Of a stretch of 47,052 nucleotides of DNA, positions 39,107-47,052 are shown one piece after another. Both the position numbers and the translations under genes were made by a program. A model generated the notes under the pieces. That model did not search any database. It worked only from the letters and a program-made list of their open reading frames with translations, and had not been told where the DNA came from. The DNA comes from Candidatus Amesbacteria bacterium. GTDB lineage: Bacteria > Patescibacteriota > Microgenomatia > CAZETR01 > Amesbacteraceae. The stretch is taken from positions 1 through 47,052 of the forward strand of contig DAHWUD010000005.1 of the NCBI GenBank assembly GCA_027331445.1, in the 5' to 3' direction. Each line of letters opens with the position of its first letter. Positions within the stretch are counted from its first letter, which is position 1.

Positions 39107-39977
39107 TTTGTCGGTCATCATTTTGTCATATAACACCCGGGAAGTGACGGATAGGTGTCTGACGCTGGCGGCGGCGGCGGCCAAGAAAGACACGGAAATT
39201 ATAGTCGTGGACAACGGGTCGACGGATGGGTCGGCGGAGATGATTGCCAAAAAGCACCCGGAGGTGAAGCTGATCAACACCGGGCAAAACCTGGGGTTTG
39301 CGGCGGGAAATAATCTGGCCCTGCGGCAGGCGACCGGCAAGTACTTGCTGCTATTGAATTCGGACGTGTTTGTGCGCAAGGAGACCTTTGTTAGGACGGT
39401 GAATTATTTTGAGCGGCATACGCAGGCGGATGTGGTGGGCTGCCGGCTGGAGCTGCCCAGTGGACGGCTGCAACCCTCGGCGGGACATTTGCCCACACCC
39501 AAAAACGTAGTGCTGTGGCTTTTAGGATTGGATAAACTGTTAGGAATTGACGGGGTGCACCCGAAAAACGCCGAGTTTTTTAAAAAAAGCCGGCGGGTGG
39601 AGTGGGTGATGGGGGCGTTTTTGGCCATGCGGCGGGATGTGTGGGAGAAAACCGGGGGCATGGACGAGCATTTCTTTATGTACATGGAAGAGGTGGAGTG
39701 GTGCTGGCGGATGAAGACCAAAGGTTTTTCGGTCTGGTACGTACCGGAGTGGACGGTGACGCATCTGTCTCAGGCCAGTAGCCGGGGGGACGTCAGAGGA
39801 CCGCTGGTTAAGGAAATGGTGGGACTATCGTATCTTATCCAGCGGCACGAGCCGAACGCCTGGTGGTGGTTGCGGCCGGTGTTGCAGGCGGGCAACCTGG
39901 CGCGGATGGTGGCGTGGGGATTGCTGTTGAGGCCGCGTAAGGCAGCGGCGTACAAAGAAGTGCTGACGAAGATATGA
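39099..39977 (+). CDS. Family 2 glycosyltransferase
   Basis: SVIILSYNTREVTDRCL, VVDNGSTDGS, LLLNSDV. Confidence 0.92.
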   Translation: MIDLSVIILSYNTREVTDRCLTLAAAAAKKDTEIIVVDNGSTDGSAEMIAKKHPEVKLINTGQNLGFAAGNNLALRQATGKYLLLLNSDVFVRKETFVRTVNYFERHTQADVVGCRLELPSGRLQPSAGHLPTPKNVVLWLLGLDKLLGIDGVHPKNAEFFKKSRRVEWVMGAFLAMRRDVWEKTGGMDEHFFMYMEEVEWCWRMKTKGFSVWYVPEWTVTHLSQASSRGDVRGPLVKEMVGLSYLIQRHEPNAWWWLRPVLQAGNLARMVAWGLLLRPRKAAAYKEVLTKI

Positions 39978-41746
39978 AGAAACTGGCGATTGTCACCGTG
40001 GATTATAACGGCCATGAAGACACGGCGGCACTATTGTCCGATCTGGCGAGGGTAGATTTGAAGGATTGGGACAGCCGGATAATTGTGGTAGACAACGGAT
40101 CCCGGCCGGGACTTTTGGCCCCGGCTAAAAAAGCTTATCCGGGGGTAGATGTGATCCAGACCGGCGAAAACAAGGGCTTTGCGGGCGGGTACAATTTCGG
40201 TCTCAAATACGCTTACGAGTGGGGAGCGGATTATCTGTGGATTATTAATAATGACACGCTGGTTAAAGACAAAGACGCGGCCAAAAAGCTGGTGCAGGTA
40301 CTTCTTAAAAATCCGCAGGCGGGGGTGGTCTCGCCCAAAATCCGGTTTGCTCCGGGGTATGAATTTTACAAAGACCGGTACAAAAAATCCGAAATCGGGA
40401 AGGTGATCTGGTATGCCGGGGGGGTGATGGACTGGGCCAACGTGCTGGTGCGGCATCGGGGGATAGACGAAGTGGACCGGGGACAGTATGACTCAGTTTC
40501 CGAGACGGAATTTGTGAGCGGGTGCAGCTTCATGAGCCGGCGGGAAGTCTTCGAGAAAGCCGGGTATTTTGACGAAGTGCTGTTTGCGTATTTCGAGGAT
40601 GTGGAGTGGATGCTGCGGGTGGCCCAGGCCGGGTTTTTGCGCATGTATGCCGGAAATACGGAGATTTACCATAAAGTATCGCGGACGGCCGGCATCGGTT
40701 CACCGCTCACGGATTATCTGCTGACGCGCAACCGGCTGGTCGTGGGTATGAGACTGGCGGCGGTCGGGTGGCGGACGAAGTTGGCTCTGGCCCGGGAAGC
40801 GGTGAAAATCCTGGTGACCGGGCGGGAAGCGCAGCGGCGGGGAGTTTGGGACGCCCTGGACGGAGCAGTCGGCCCGGGGCCGTATCTTAAAGCGCCGGAC
40901 TGGGAGCCGGAGTATGAGACGGAAGTCTCGGTGGTGACGATTAATTACAAAACGGCGCCGCTCACCGAGGGGCTGGTCAAAAGTATTCTGAAAAAAGGCT
41001 CGGGCTTCGAAAAACTGGCCGGGGAGATCGTGGTCGTGGATAATGCTTCCGGCGACGATATGGCCGAGCGGATAAAAAAATATCCCGGGGTGAAGTTTAT
41101 CGGCAATCGGGTGAATAACGGGTTTGCCGGGGGCAACAACCAGGCGATGCGTTTTGCTAAGGGCAAATATTTATTGATGCTCAACTCTGATATGGAGATC
41201 AAACCGGGAGCGATAAATGAAATGCTGCGGCAGGCAGAGGCAGTGAAGGGAAAGGCCGTCCTCGGGGCCAAACTGGTGTTCCCGGACGGGACGGTGCAGG
41301 ATTCGTGCTACAACCTGCCCACCGTCGGGCACGCGATGGAGGAGTATTTCCTGGGGAAAAAGGGCAGCTATTTTATGTATGCGCCGCCGGCCGGGGAGGC
41401 AGTGGCGGTGGAGGGAGTGGTGATGGCCTGCTTTATGATTCCCCGAGTCGTACTAAACCGGGTGGGGCCGATATCGGAAGAGACGTTTATGTACTTTGAG
41501 GACATCGAATATTGCCGAAGACTGCGGGAGGCGGGAATCCCGGTGCTGTATTGCCGCAACGCGGAAATCATCCACTATCACGGCATGAGTTCAAAACAAA
41601 TCGGAGTAGTGCGGGCTGTTGACTATCTGAAAAAGGGGTCGCTGTGGTATCACGGGCCGATAAATTATGCCCTCCTTTGGCTGGTTTTGTGGCTGGGACA
41701 GAAGTGGGGGAGAACGGCCACGCCTAAATCGAAGTGGGCGGGCTAG
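39974..41746 (+). CDS. Tandem two-domain family 2 glycosyltransferase
   Basis: Two GT-A domains: VDYNGHEDT...VVDNGS...INNDT and VTINYKTAPL...VVDNASGDD...MLNSDM. Confidence 0.9.
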   Translation: MKKLAIVTVDYNGHEDTAALLSDLARVDLKDWDSRIIVVDNGSRPGLLAPAKKAYPGVDVIQTGENKGFAGGYNFGLKYAYEWGADYLWIINNDTLVKDKDAAKKLVQVLLKNPQAGVVSPKIRFAPGYEFYKDRYKKSEIGKVIWYAGGVMDWANVLVRHRGIDEVDRGQYDSVSETEFVSGCSFMSRREVFEKAGYFDEVLFAYFEDVEWMLRVAQAGFLRMYAGNTEIYHKVSRTAGIGSPLTDYLLTRNRLVVGMRLAAVGWRTKLALAREAVKILVTGREAQRRGVWDALDGAVGPGPYLKAPDWEPEYETEVSVVTINYKTAPLTEGLVKSILKKGSGFEKLAGEIVVVDNASGDDMAERIKKYPGVKFIGNRVNNGFAGGNNQAMRFAKGKYLLMLNSDMEIKPGAINEMLRQAEAVKGKAVLGAKLVFPDGTVQDSCYNLPTVGHAMEEYFLGKKGSYFMYAPPAGEAVAVEGVVMACFMIPRVVLNRVGPISEETFMYFEDIEYCRRLREAGIPVLYCRNAEIIHYHGMSSKQIGVVRAVDYLKKGSLWYHGPINYALLWLVLWLGQKWGRTATPKSKWAG

Positions 41747-41754
41747 GGGGTTAG

Positions 41755-42765
41755 TTAGTGGTCCCAGCCTTGGGGATGGGCTTTGTACCAGGTGACGAGG
41801 GAGGTAATGGTCTGGTCGAGGGAACGCTGGGGGACCCAATCCAGGAGGCTTTTGGCTTTGTCAGTGGCTGCGATCATCTTGGCGTACTCGCCTTTGCGGG
41901 GCTCGGCTTTTTGCAGGTCAAACTGGTAGTGGGTGACATACTCGACTTTCTTGACGATTTCCAGGACGGAATTGCCGGTGCCGGTGCCCAAATTGATGAT
42001 GTCGCTTCTGCCGCCTTTCCCAAGATAATCCAGGGCTTTGAGATGGGCCAGGCCGAGGTCAACGACGTTGATGTAGTCCCGGATGGGGGATTTGTCGGGA
42101 GTGTCCACCTCGGGGTAAGTGAGGCGGAAGGGCTCGATGCCCAAAGCCCCTCTGACGGCGTTTTGGACAAGTAGAGAGGAGGGCTTTTTGGAGTCGCCGA
42201 TGGTGCCGTCGTCGCTGCAGCCGCAGACATTGAAGTAGCGGAGGATGACAAAAGAAAGGCCCTTGAGCTGGCCGTACCAGTGGATCATGGTTTCGATCAT
42301 TTTTTTGGATTCGCCGTAGGTATTGGCCGGCCGGGTGGGGTGAGCTTCGTCTACCGGGACGTACTCGGCTTCGCCGTAGACGGCGCAGGTACTGGAAAAG
42401 ACGATTTTGGTGATGCCGTTTTGGAGCAGGGTATCCAGCAGGTGGGCGGAACCCCAGACGTTGTTGGAAAAGTACTTTTCGGGGTGCTCCATGGACTCGT
42501 TGACGCTGCAGGAGGCGGCATAATGGAGGACGGCGGCAATGTCTTTTTCGGTGGAAAACAGGGGAGACAGGTCGTCACGCAGGTCGAGGGCGTAGATGCG
42601 GAGGCGGTTTTGGCCGAATTGCTGCTGCAGGTGCTCCAGGGGGGCGCGAAAGCCGGTTGTGAAGTTGTCCAGGACGACCACGTCAAAGCCTCCTTGCAGC
42701 AGCAGCTGGGTGGCAACGGAGCCGATATAGCCCCCGGCGCCGGTGACTAAAATTTTCTGGGCCAC
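41755..42765 (-). CDS. galE: UDP-glucose 4-epimerase
   Basis: ILVTGAGGYIGS, SSTCAVYGE, YGESKKMIE; GTG start 6 nt after TGCTAATAT (- strand). Confidence 0.94.
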   Translation of the reverse strand: MAQKILVTGAGGYIGSVATQLLLQGGFDVVVLDNFTTGFRAPLEHLQQQFGQNRLRIYALDLRDDLSPLFSTEKDIAAVLHYAASCSVNESMEHPEKYFSNNVWGSAHLLDTLLQNGITKIVFSSTCAVYGEAEYVPVDEAHPTRPANTYGESKKMIETMIHWYGQLKGLSFVILRYFNVCGCSDDGTIGDSKKPSSLLVQNAVRGALGIEPFRLTYPEVDTPDKSPIRDYINVVDLGLAHLKALDYLGKGGRSDIINLGTGTGNSVLEIVKKVEYVTHYQFDLQKAEPRKGEYAKMIAATDKAKSLLDWVPQRSLDQTITSLVTWYKAHPQGWDH

Positions 42766-42798
42766 GGGGAAATATTAGCATAAAATATAGGGGGCGTG

Positions 42799-42807
42799 TG
42801 GTATAAT
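42799..42807 (+). promoter_or_regulatory. Extended -10 promoter TGGTATAAT
   Basis: Perfect TGnTATAAT. Confidence 0.75.
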
Positions 42808-42814
42808 TCTAGCC

Positions 42815-42862
42815 GTGGAAATGAGGCTATCAATGTTTATTTGCGGGCTGAGCCCGGTTTAA
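42815..42862 (+). CDS. Candidate leader peptide MEMRLSMFICGLSPV
   Basis: GTG 7 nt after extended -10; 15 codons, TAA 4 nt before terminator hairpin. Confidence 0.45.
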   Translation: MEMRLSMFICGLSPV

Positions 42863-42866
42863 CCAG

Positions 42867-42892
42867 TCCCGCCCAGTGGCGGGATTTTTTTT
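42867..42892 (+). terminator. Intrinsic terminator (attenuator candidate)
   Basis: TCCCGCC-CAGT-GGCGGGA followed by 8 T. Confidence 0.85.
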
Positions 42893-42900
42893 GGCTGATT

Positions 42901-44781
42901 ATGGCTGGCAAAATTGAGGAACTCCGGGGAAAGGCAGTCGGAGCCGGGTTGGCCCTGATCGCCGTGGGCGGGATGGCGGCAGCCTGTGCCCCGGTGGGCG
43001 GGTTCTCCGGTAATGAGATCCAGGGCTCCCTAGTTGAGGTCACGTCGGGGGCGTCGGCGGCCAAGGAAACAAACGGGCAGAAGAAAGCGCTGGAAGAGCA
43101 GGCGTTGGCCGGCATTACGCAGTTGGCCAGAAGTCAGCTGAATATCGGTGAGTGTGACCCGGAGCTGTATACCGTGGTGGGAAATGACGGCAAGGCCAGG
43201 GCAGATTTGGTGTGTAATGATCAGCAGGGGTCTATTTTGGTGGCCCAGCTGATTGGGGGGAAGGAGACGGTGATCGGCCAACGGTTGTTTGCCAGTTCTG
43301 ACAAATCCAAAATATATTACAGGGGAGCTGACGGGAGCTTGCAGGAGGCGATGGAGGTCGCACCGGCCAGCGTGGTTTACGTGTTTTCTGACGGGGCCAG
43401 AGTGAAATTTGATCAGGAAGCAGCCGGTGGGCAAAACACCCGGAATGACCAGGTCCAGGTGGCGGTGGCGCAGCTGGAGGAAAATTTGACCGGGAATATT
43501 GTGGCCCAGGCCCAGGGGTTGGAAGCGACCAAGACGGCGACACCGGTACCGGCGACAGCTACGAAAGAGGTGCCAACGGTGACGAAGGCGCCAACGGTTA
43601 CCAGCACGCCTGAGGTGTGGGCGGCACCGGCGGAGTTGGATGCAAATGCATGGGAGCAGATGCAGAAGGATGGGTTTAGCGTGGTAAAGAGTAAAGACGG
43701 GGGGTGGGAGATGGACAAACTGGTGACTAAAAAACAGGATGCCCCGGAATGGACGGCGTCAGTGGGTAAACTGAGTGCGAAGGGGATCGAGATTACCGTC
43801 CCCGGAGAACAGGCCCCGGTGGAGTTGGAATATTCACAACTCAAGTTTGACGGAGAATATGTGTATACCCAGCAGACTCAAGTTGATCCGAAGTTCATTC
43901 ACTTGGACGTGGCGCAGAAGTTTGATGGAAGTAAGGATCTAATTTACAGCCCCTACACAGGCAAATGGTTTAGAAACGAATGGGTGACTACCCCCGACGG
44001 TCGTTTTATCTACAACGTGGCGGAGAATTTCGGAGGGTTGATGACAGCCAACTCAAAAAATCCGGCGGCGGAAGCGGATTTTTATGACAAACTGGTATCC
44101 GGTGTATATCACATAATGCAAATTGATCCCAGAAAGAACCTGCCGGCTGACCCATCAGCTTTTGTAAACAAATTTACGCAGGCTCTAACCAACGAGGGAA
44201 TGATCAGCGGGTTGACAATACCTGAGCGGTTCCCGGTACCCTTAAATAGTGCGGGTCAGCCGGTTAATGGAGCAAACCAATGGAGGAATGTAGATATGGC
44301 TGGAACCCCGGTTGAAATTCCTGCTGTAGCTCCGGGAATTATTATTGCCTTTTCTGATCAATCGGACCAGGAGGTGATGAATTACAGCCCGACGAACCCT
44401 GACTCGCCAGATTATAAATTTATTGATTTCCGGGGGGGATTGGGGCAGGTTCATTACGGAGTAGTGAAAGGGGAGGACGGAAAGAACCACTTGGAGATCA
44501 TTTTCAGAAAATCCTGGCCGATTGATGACGTGACTAACGGGGGGGTGGCATATAATGCCAGAGACAGCAAGTACTCACCAGAGCATAACTTTAAATCATG
44601 GGATGCGCTAATCCAGGATTGGGTGAATTTATCTGCTGTTGAATTGGACTCCTCAAATTATAAGTGGGAGTTTCTCGAGTTGTTTGATGTGATCTCGTTC
44701 GCGAAAGTTGAGGACTTTGGTGCTGTGCTGGCTCAATATCAGAACAGGGATCCTAAAGATGCGCCTTTCGTTTTGTATTAA
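42901..44781 (+). CDS. Putative surface lipoprotein with Thr/Pro-rich linker
   Basis: MAGKIEELRGKAVGAGLALIAVGGMAAACAPVGG; TATPVPATATKEVPTVTKAPTVTSTPE linker. Confidence 0.75.
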   Translation: MAGKIEELRGKAVGAGLALIAVGGMAAACAPVGGFSGNEIQGSLVEVTSGASAAKETNGQKKALEEQALAGITQLARSQLNIGECDPELYTVVGNDGKARADLVCNDQQGSILVAQLIGGKETVIGQRLFASSDKSKIYYRGADGSLQEAMEVAPASVVYVFSDGARVKFDQEAAGGQNTRNDQVQVAVAQLEENLTGNIVAQAQGLEATKTATPVPATATKEVPTVTKAPTVTSTPEVWAAPAELDANAWEQMQKDGFSVVKSKDGGWEMDKLVTKKQDAPEWTASVGKLSAKGIEITVPGEQAPVELEYSQLKFDGEYVYTQQTQVDPKFIHLDVAQKFDGSKDLIYSPYTGKWFRNEWVTTPDGRFIYNVAENFGGLMTANSKNPAAEADFYDKLVSGVYHIMQIDPRKNLPADPSAFVNKFTQALTNEGMISGLTIPERFPVPLNSAGQPVNGANQWRNVDMAGTPVEIPAVAPGIIIAFSDQSDQEVMNYSPTNPDSPDYKFIDFRGGLGQVHYGVVKGEDGKNHLEIIFRKSWPIDDVTNGGVAYNARDSKYSPEHNFKSWDALIQDWVNLSAVELDSSNYKWEFLELFDVISFAKVEDFGAVLAQYQNRDPKDAPFVLY

Positions 44782-44799
44782 CGGTTTTTTGGTGTAGGT

Positions 44800-44886
44800 A
44801 TGGAAAGGAAAGAAATTACCAGACGAGAATTTGTTAAAGCCTCCGTGTTAGCAGTGGCAGCGGGGGTAACTGGAACCGCTACTTGA
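44800..44886 (+). pseudogene. Orphan Tat signal peptide fragment
   Basis: MERKEITRREFVKASVLAVAAGVTGTAT* (28 aa) with canonical TRREFVK motif; downstream ATG overlaps stop in another frame. Confidence 0.5.
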
Positions 44887-44986
44887 TGGATACGGGTGAG
44901 GTACGTGTTGACTCCGATCTGTTAGTACAGTCGGAGACAATGAACATCATATTGAAAGAGTCTTGAGAGATAATTAATATTAGTGG

Positions 44987-45481
44987 ATGTCGAAGAGGGT
45001 GGTAATATTGATAACAGGAACAGCGCTGTTTTTGGTGGTGATAGTATTTGTGGTTTATCTGATGTTTTGGAAAGGATCAAAAGTAGCTTTCGTGAGTGCG
45101 AATAGGTCGTATCGATGGGATGTAAATTCAAATGTGATTAAGAGAAATGTTGAGACTAAACTGTTCCCTAATGGTGACAGTTTTCGGTGGATTTTGGTGG
45201 TAATTGGAAATGAATATATAGAGACGGGTCTCAAAACAGGTTTGAGAGAAGATGACCAGCCGTTTGCTAGTTATGAGTGGAAGGTCTATGGTCCAGTAGA
45301 TGTGTTGTATGTTTATATTAATCCGCCGGTTTGGAGTAAGCTGGATAAGGTGAGGGAGGATAATTTGCTGTCGGAATATATTCTGGGGGTATTGATCCCC
45401 GGGATGACAGGGTCGGCCTTTTCTATGCCTGATGCAGTTAACCTGTTGAAAAGTAACGGTTATTTGTTAAGAATTATATAA
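44987..45481 (+). CDS. Membrane-anchored hypothetical protein
   Basis: N-terminal TM VVILITGTALFLVVIVFVVYLMF; TAATAT-6-ATG. Confidence 0.65.
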   Translation: MSKRVVILITGTALFLVVIVFVVYLMFWKGSKVAFVSANRSYRWDVNSNVIKRNVETKLFPNGDSFRWILVVIGNEYIETGLKTGLREDDQPFASYEWKVYGPVDVLYVYINPPVWSKLDKVREDNLLSEYILGVLIPGMTGSAFSMPDAVNLLKSNGYLLRII

Positions 45482-47052
45482 ATGGCCAAGAAAGTGGTAT
45501 TGGGGTTAATGATGGTATTGGCGTTGTTTGCGGTGGGAACTAAAGCAGCTGAGGCGGGTTGCACCGGAACAATAAAGTGCGAGACTTATACGAATGGTGT
45601 TTGTGATTCATCGCAGTGGTACACCGTCGGATGTGCGTACTCAGGAGGGGTATGTGGTGGTAATGGGTGTGGGTCAGGCAATCCATGCGCGGATCAGCCG
45701 AATTGTACGGATACGGGGACGGGGCCGACGGCGACACCGGCGCCGGGATCAGGTGGGCCGGGGGCGACCTACCCCAATGGGCAATGGTGGGGTTGGACCG
45801 GGGTGCAGGGGCCTTCACAGTGTGCGGCCAGCGGGTTTGCGACTGATTGGGACAGCAAGGGCTGGGTGACCACGCGGGTGGTGGATTCGACCTCTCTTCC
45901 GGCAAGCGAGGTAACCTCGGTTGTGGCTAATATTGCTTACCCTTCGCAACTGGCTGGGCAGTGCTACACGACTCTGGGATACGACTGTGGGTATTGGATG
46001 AATCTTTGGGGGGTGATACCGGCCAACTCGGTCCGGACCGTCCAGCCGCAGGCGCGTGACCTGAATAACAATTTTCCCTATTGTTTGAACTATCCTAGTT
46101 GCATTAATCCGGCAAAACTGCTGTGCAGTCAGACGCCGGAGTGCGGGACGCCAACCGGGCTGACGTGCACATACGCCGGGACGGCGACAACTTATGGTAA
46201 TACTTGTACCGATGACCACGGGATTACACGGATGGATATGTATTATTCACCTACTTCCACTCAGAGCTGGACCAGGTTTGGAACCAATACCTGGAATACG
46301 ACCGGGCTGACCAGCGAGACCTACTCGGCCAGTGCGACTTTTTCCACAACAGGCAATTATTATGTGACTACCAATGCCTGGGATGATTCAGGTTTGATAT
46401 TTGGCGGGGGTGCTAGTGGCCTGGCCTGTTCGGGAAATCCGTTTGTGTCGACCTGGCCCACGTCCGGGTTTTGGAGCTGCAGTGCGACCAATGCCGACCA
46501 GAAGACGGTTACGGTGGTGAATGCGGCGATGGTAAGCAATCTTAGCCCCAACGGATCGGCGATCGCCTGTACCGGCGGAGTTTTGGGTACACAGGCAGTA
46601 ACTTTGAGCTGGTCGGCGGCATACGCCAGCACTTTTTATCTCTCCGTGACCGATCTGACGGCTGGGGGGACGAGCAATTACACAGTGTCCAAGACGAGTT
46701 ATACCTATACGGCGGTGGGAGGCCATTCATATAACTGGTCGGTAAAGGCGGTTGATCAGTGTGGGGTGGTGGATGCGCCGGTGACGGGGAGTTTTGCCGT
46801 CGGTCCGTGCGCCACCCCCACGCCCACACCGGCCCCGGTGTATATTGAGGGGCTTCTGGAGGACAATACCGGAACGCTCTTAACCACTCCAATGGCGGTC
46901 ACCATTAAAGGGACGAACACCGGGACTTCTCAGGTGCAAACTACTTCCAGCGGCATGTTTTATTTTTTAAACCTGCCCGCAGACACCTACAGTATCTCGG
47001 CACCGTTGTTTGGTTACAGCGTGGCAAACGGAGTCTGTCTGAACTGCCCCAC
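45482..47052 (+). CDS. Large secreted Cys-rich beta-domain protein, truncated by window end
   Basis: Open frame from ATG 45482 to the end without stop (absent from the ORF track); signal peptide MAKKVVLGLMMVLALFAVGTKAAEA; Ig/Fn3-like regions and a terminal carboxypeptidase-regulatory/Cna-B-like segment GLLEDNTGT...GMFYFLNLPADTYSIS. Confidence 0.75.
   Translation, partial: MAKKVVLGLMMVLALFAVGTKAAEAGCTGTIKCETYTNGVCDSSQWYTVGCAYSGGVCGGNGCGSGNPCADQPNCTDTGTGPTATPAPGSGGPGATYPNGQWWGWTGVQGPSQCAASGFATDWDSKGWVTTRVVDSTSLPASEVTSVVANIAYPSQLAGQCYTTLGYDCGYWMNLWGVIPANSVRTVQPQARDLNNNFPYCLNYPSCINPAKLLCSQTPECGTPTGLTCTYAGTATTYGNTCTDDHGITRMDMYYSPTSTQSWTRFGTNTWNTTGLTSETYSASATFSTTGNYYVTTNAWDDSGLIFGGGASGLACSGNPFVSTWPTSGFWSCSATNADQKTVTVVNAAMVSNLSPNGSAIACTGGVLGTQAVTLSWSAAYASTFYLSVTDLTAGGTSNYTVSKTSYTYTAVGGHSYNWSVKAVDQCGVVDAPVTGSFAVGPCATPTPTPAPVYIEGLLEDNTGTLLTTPMAVTIKGTNTGTSQVQTTSSGMFYFLNLPADTYSISAPLFGYSVANGVCLNCP

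Noticed and set aside
42280-42750. 156-aa + strand ORF
   Set aside because: Antisense shadow of galE.

Overview
This 47 kb window looks like a compact, gene-dense bacterial chromosome segment, most likely from a reduced Patescibacteria/CPR-type (Microgenomates-like) genome; that lineage call is inference from gene content and style. Most genes lie on the + strand. Recognisable modules: cell envelope (galU, mreB, PBP2, galE, three GT2 glycosyltransferase ORFs, O-antigen-ligase-like protein, LD-carboxypeptidase); a thymidylate/one-carbon cluster (two tmk-like kinases, thyA, DHFR/RibD_C-like, dcd, dCMP-deaminase-like, glyA, folD); translation (rpsB-tsf-frr, rpsU, cysS, def, queA, tgt, ybeY, yqeY); DNA metabolism (topA, dnaX, ybaB, recR); rseP; a GGDEF protein; and several large unassigned proteins. 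The strongest system-level signals are: (1) a repeated start-site layout, extended -10 (TGnTANAAT) then 6-7 nt then ATG/GTG, at more than 20 genes on both strands, implying pervasive leaderless transcription; (2) two dispersed repeat families that sit in frame inside conserved housekeeping genes; (3) an attenuator-like leader peptide plus terminator before a surface lipoprotein; (4) a structured rpsB leader that sequesters part of its purine-rich upstream region; (5) a 1163-aa transglutaminase-like protein and a small membrane HELAH protein. No rRNA, tRNA or CRISPR array was seen. Everything was read by eye and no searches were run.
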